A stretch of 7,775 nucleotides of DNA from an uncultured bacterium (lineage in GTDB: Bacteria; Verrucomicrobiota; Lentisphaeria; Victivallales; UBA1829): NCBI GenBank assembly GCA_900549045.1, contig URNE01000095.1, positions 1 through 7,775 of the forward strand, written 5' to 3'. The notes beneath the pieces were generated by a model. That model made no database searches. It was given only the letters and a program-made list of their open reading frames with translations, and was not told the DNA's origin. A program made the position numbers and the translations under genes. Below are positions 6,626 through 7,775 of the stretch, in pieces (the first letter of the stretch is position 1; each line of letters starts with the position of its first letter).

Positions 6626-6654
6626 ATTATCCTGTAAAACCTTTTACCGGTCCA
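6626..6654 (-). promoter_or_regulatory. Candidate internal promoter before the pseudopilin gene
   Basis: On the minus strand TGGACC (6654-6649, 4 of 6 matches to TTGACA) and GATAAT (6631-6626, 5 of 6 matches to TATAAT) are separated by 17 nt. Transcription would begin near 6619, leaving a leader of about 22 nt with the AAGGA site of the pseudopilin gene. The -35 match is weak and the site overlaps the end of the repressor gene, so this is tentative. Confidence 0.35.
6634..6647 (-). promoter_or_regulatory. 14-bp perfect palindrome, possible operator
   Basis: GTAAAAGGTTTTAC pairs six bases on each side of a central GG. It overlaps the TAA of the repressor gene (6646-6644) and lies entirely within the spacer of the candidate internal promoter, the position expected for a repressor site. 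It lacks a loop, GC-rich stem and U-run, so it is not a convincing terminator. Its half-site differs from that of the operator-like repeat upstream of the repressor, so it may bind a different protein or have no function. Confidence 0.35.
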
Positions 6655-7681
6655 GATCTTCCTGACTGACATTGTCCGCGCGCTCCTGCACAATAACGCT
6701 GTAATAGGGATCCGCTTTCTGACGCTCATAATACGCACGGACTCCTGCGCGATCCATAAACTGCGCGGGAACCGTCTCCTGGCGCAGATCTTCCGGATTT
6801 TCGATCATCTCGATCATCCGCCGCATCTCCCCCGCGACATGTTCCCGGAAGGGACTCACCAGAGCGCCGATCACCCGCGGATGCTCGAAGTAATCGTACG
6901 GGAGTGTATAGCTGTTCACGACAAGCGGAATCTCACGCACCCCGTTCTCCTTGCAGCAGAGCAGAAACCGGCGCGCGTGAACGCTCGAAAAGAACACAAG
7001 GCACTCCGCGTTCACCCGGCGGGCCTCCTCCAGAATTCCCGCAAGATTTTTATCCGGGAATTTGCAGCCCGCAAACACGACATCCTCCGGAACGATCCCT
7101 TCGCGGTCGGCGGCGGCAAGCGGGTTTTCATCTACGGCCAGCACGCGCCGGATTCCCCGTGCGCCAAGCTCGGCAAACAGCTTCCGCATCCCCTCCCGGT
7201 AGCTCACCGTGAACGAATTGCACACCGGATTCCGGTAATGCGTCAGCAGTATCGGATAGTTGCGCAGATACTCCGGAAACGGCGTCGAAGCCCCAAGATA
7301 AAGCGTGCACAGAATGCCGTCCGCCTGACGCGAAAAGAGGTTCTGAAGACACTTCAGTTCCTGTTCCCGGCTGTAGCGCGTGAGGGAGATCAGGAGCTGA
7401 TAGTCATACTTCTCCGCCTCCTCCAGAAGCATCTGTGAATAGAAGCTTGAGTAGACTCCCGCGATTTCGCCGATGACAAGCCCGAGCGTTTTGCTTTTCC
7501 CTTTCTTCAGCGAACGCGCGGTGGCCGAGGGCTGATAGTTCAGTTCGCGCACGGCTTCGTCAATCCGCTGTTTCGTCTTCTCCGCCATCCGCGCGGAAAG
7601 CGGGTGATGATTCAGATAAAGCGAGACCATCGTCGTGGAAACTCCCGCCCGTTCCGCCACATCTTTGATCCTGACCCGCAT
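6644..7681 (-). CDS. LacI-family transcriptional repressor
   Basis: The 345-residue protein has the standard LacI-family layout. An N-terminal helix-turn-helix (IKDVAERAGVSTTMVSLYLN, 5-24) is followed by the hinge segment (YQPSATARSLKKGKS, 49-63) and a periplasmic-binding-protein-like sensor domain beginning TLGLVIGEI. The recognition helix reads TTMVSLYLN where most relatives have xxTVSRVLN. The last 35 or so residues, rich in charge and Tyr, extend past the usual core. The sensor domain would bind a sugar or sugar-derived effector that cannot be identified here. Start ATG 7681 is chosen because AGGAG is 8 nt away; ATG 7687, two codons upstream, is only 2 nt from it. As first gene of the cluster, behind a strong promoter with its own inverted repeat, it probably controls itself and perhaps the genes that follow. 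It ends in TAA 47 nt before the pseudopilin ATG. Confidence 0.92.
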   Translation of the reverse strand: MRVRIKDVAERAGVSTTMVSLYLNHHPLSARMAEKTKQRIDEAVRELNYQPSATARSLKKGKSKTLGLVIGEIAGVYSSFYSQMLLEEAEKYDYQLLISLTRYSREQELKCLQNLFSRQADGILCTLYLGASTPFPEYLRNYPILLTHYRNPVCNSFTVSYREGMRKLFAELGARGIRRVLAVDENPLAAADREGIVPEDVVFAGCKFPDKNLAGILEEARRVNAECLVFFSSVHARRFLLCCKENGVREIPLVVNSYTLPYDYFEHPRVIGALVSPFREHVAGEMRRMIEMIENPEDLRQETVPAQFMDRAGVRAYYERQKADPYYSVIVQERADNVSQEDLDR

Positions 7682-7689
7682 TTCCATCT

Positions 7690-7694
7690 CTCCT
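7690..7694 (-). promoter_or_regulatory. Shine-Dalgarno site that decides the repressor start
   Basis: AGGAG lies 8 nt before ATG 7681 and only 2 nt before ATG 7687. The normal spacing favours the second ATG, giving MRVRIKDVAERAG as the N-terminus. Confidence 0.7.
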
Positions 7695-7701
7695 GTTAAA
7701 A

Positions 7702-7719
7702 TGTTACATCGTTGTAACA
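7702..7719 (-). promoter_or_regulatory. 18-bp inverted repeat, probable LacI-family operator
   Basis: TGTTACAACGATGTAACA has perfect 7-bp arms (TGTTACA and TGTAACA) around ACGA. The central CG step and the length are typical of LacI-family operators. It begins 6 nt after the -10 hexamer, so it would cover about +1 to +18, where a bound repressor would block initiation. This suggests autorepression by the gene directly downstream. Binding is inferred, not shown. Confidence 0.65.
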
Positions 7720-7725
7720 GTATTA

Positions 7726-7754
7726 ATTATAGCACATCCCCCCGATTTTGTCAA
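7726..7754 (-). promoter_or_regulatory. Consensus sigma70-type promoter of the repressor gene and probably the whole cluster
   Basis: TTGACA (7754-7749) and TATAAT (7731-7726) both match consensus at all six positions and are separated by the optimal 17 nt. The spacer contains a run of six G residues. Transcription is expected to start near 7719, leaving a leader of about 38 nt with the AGGAG site. A promoter this strong upstream of a repressor fits control by the overlapping operator. The 21 nt beyond it to the window edge are A/T-rich at the far end and hold nothing else recognisable. Confidence 0.8.
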
Positions 7755-7775
7755 CCCCCTGTTTAAAAGATTTTT

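Noticed and set aside
6634..6647. Terminator after the repressor gene
   Set aside because: The palindrome is short, A/T-rich, has no loop and is not followed by a T run on the coding strand.

Overview
The window looks like a carbohydrate-utilisation locus from a Lentisphaerota bacterium, probably of the Victivallis type. This is inferred from a LacI-family regulator followed by a pseudopilin-like protein with an FTLIELLVVIAIIAIL N-terminus and an H-X9-DG motif, then multi-domain secreted glycoside hydrolases. No ribosomal marker is present, so the phylum is an inference. Every supportable gene lies on the minus strand, so transcription runs from the right end of the window to the left. Gaps are short (10-50 nt), as in one operon.

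In order of transcription: (1) a consensus sigma70-type promoter (TTGACA, 17 nt, TATAAT) with an 18-bp inverted repeat at the expected transcription start; (2) a LacI-family repressor (6644-7681); (3) a 47-nt gap with a second, weaker candidate promoter whose spacer holds a perfect 14-bp palindrome overlapping the repressor's stop codon; (4) a pseudopilin-like protein (5829-6596); (5) a small secreted protein that is one stand-alone beta-sandwich-like module (5253-5804); (6) a large secreted glycoside hydrolase (2231-5242) whose N-terminal module is a close paralogue of gene 5, and whose frame is interrupted by a single TAG at 3779-3781, after about half of the protein and before both predicted catalytic glutamates; (7) a PIG-L/LmbE-family deacetylase (1500-2201); (8) a cytoplasmic (alpha/alpha)6-barrel glycosidase of the GH63/trehalase-like superfamily (50-1483); (9) the possible first codons of another gene at the left edge.

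A plausible joint role is stepwise breakdown of a glycan. The secreted module and the large hydrolase would act outside the cytoplasm, the pseudopilin-like protein at the envelope, and the deacetylase and the (alpha/alpha)6 glycosidase inside the cell, all under the local LacI-type repressor. The substrate cannot be read from the sequence; the deacetylase hints at an N-acetylated sugar.

The main anomaly is the in-frame TAG in the large hydrolase. The frame is otherwise open and family-like on both sides, the downstream half has no convincing start of its own, and no other gene here ends in TAG. It could be a recent nonsense mutation, an assembly or sequencing problem, or a recoded stop; the sequence alone does not decide. 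No tRNA, rRNA, CRISPR array or insertion sequence was seen, and long open frames on the plus strand are antisense shadows.
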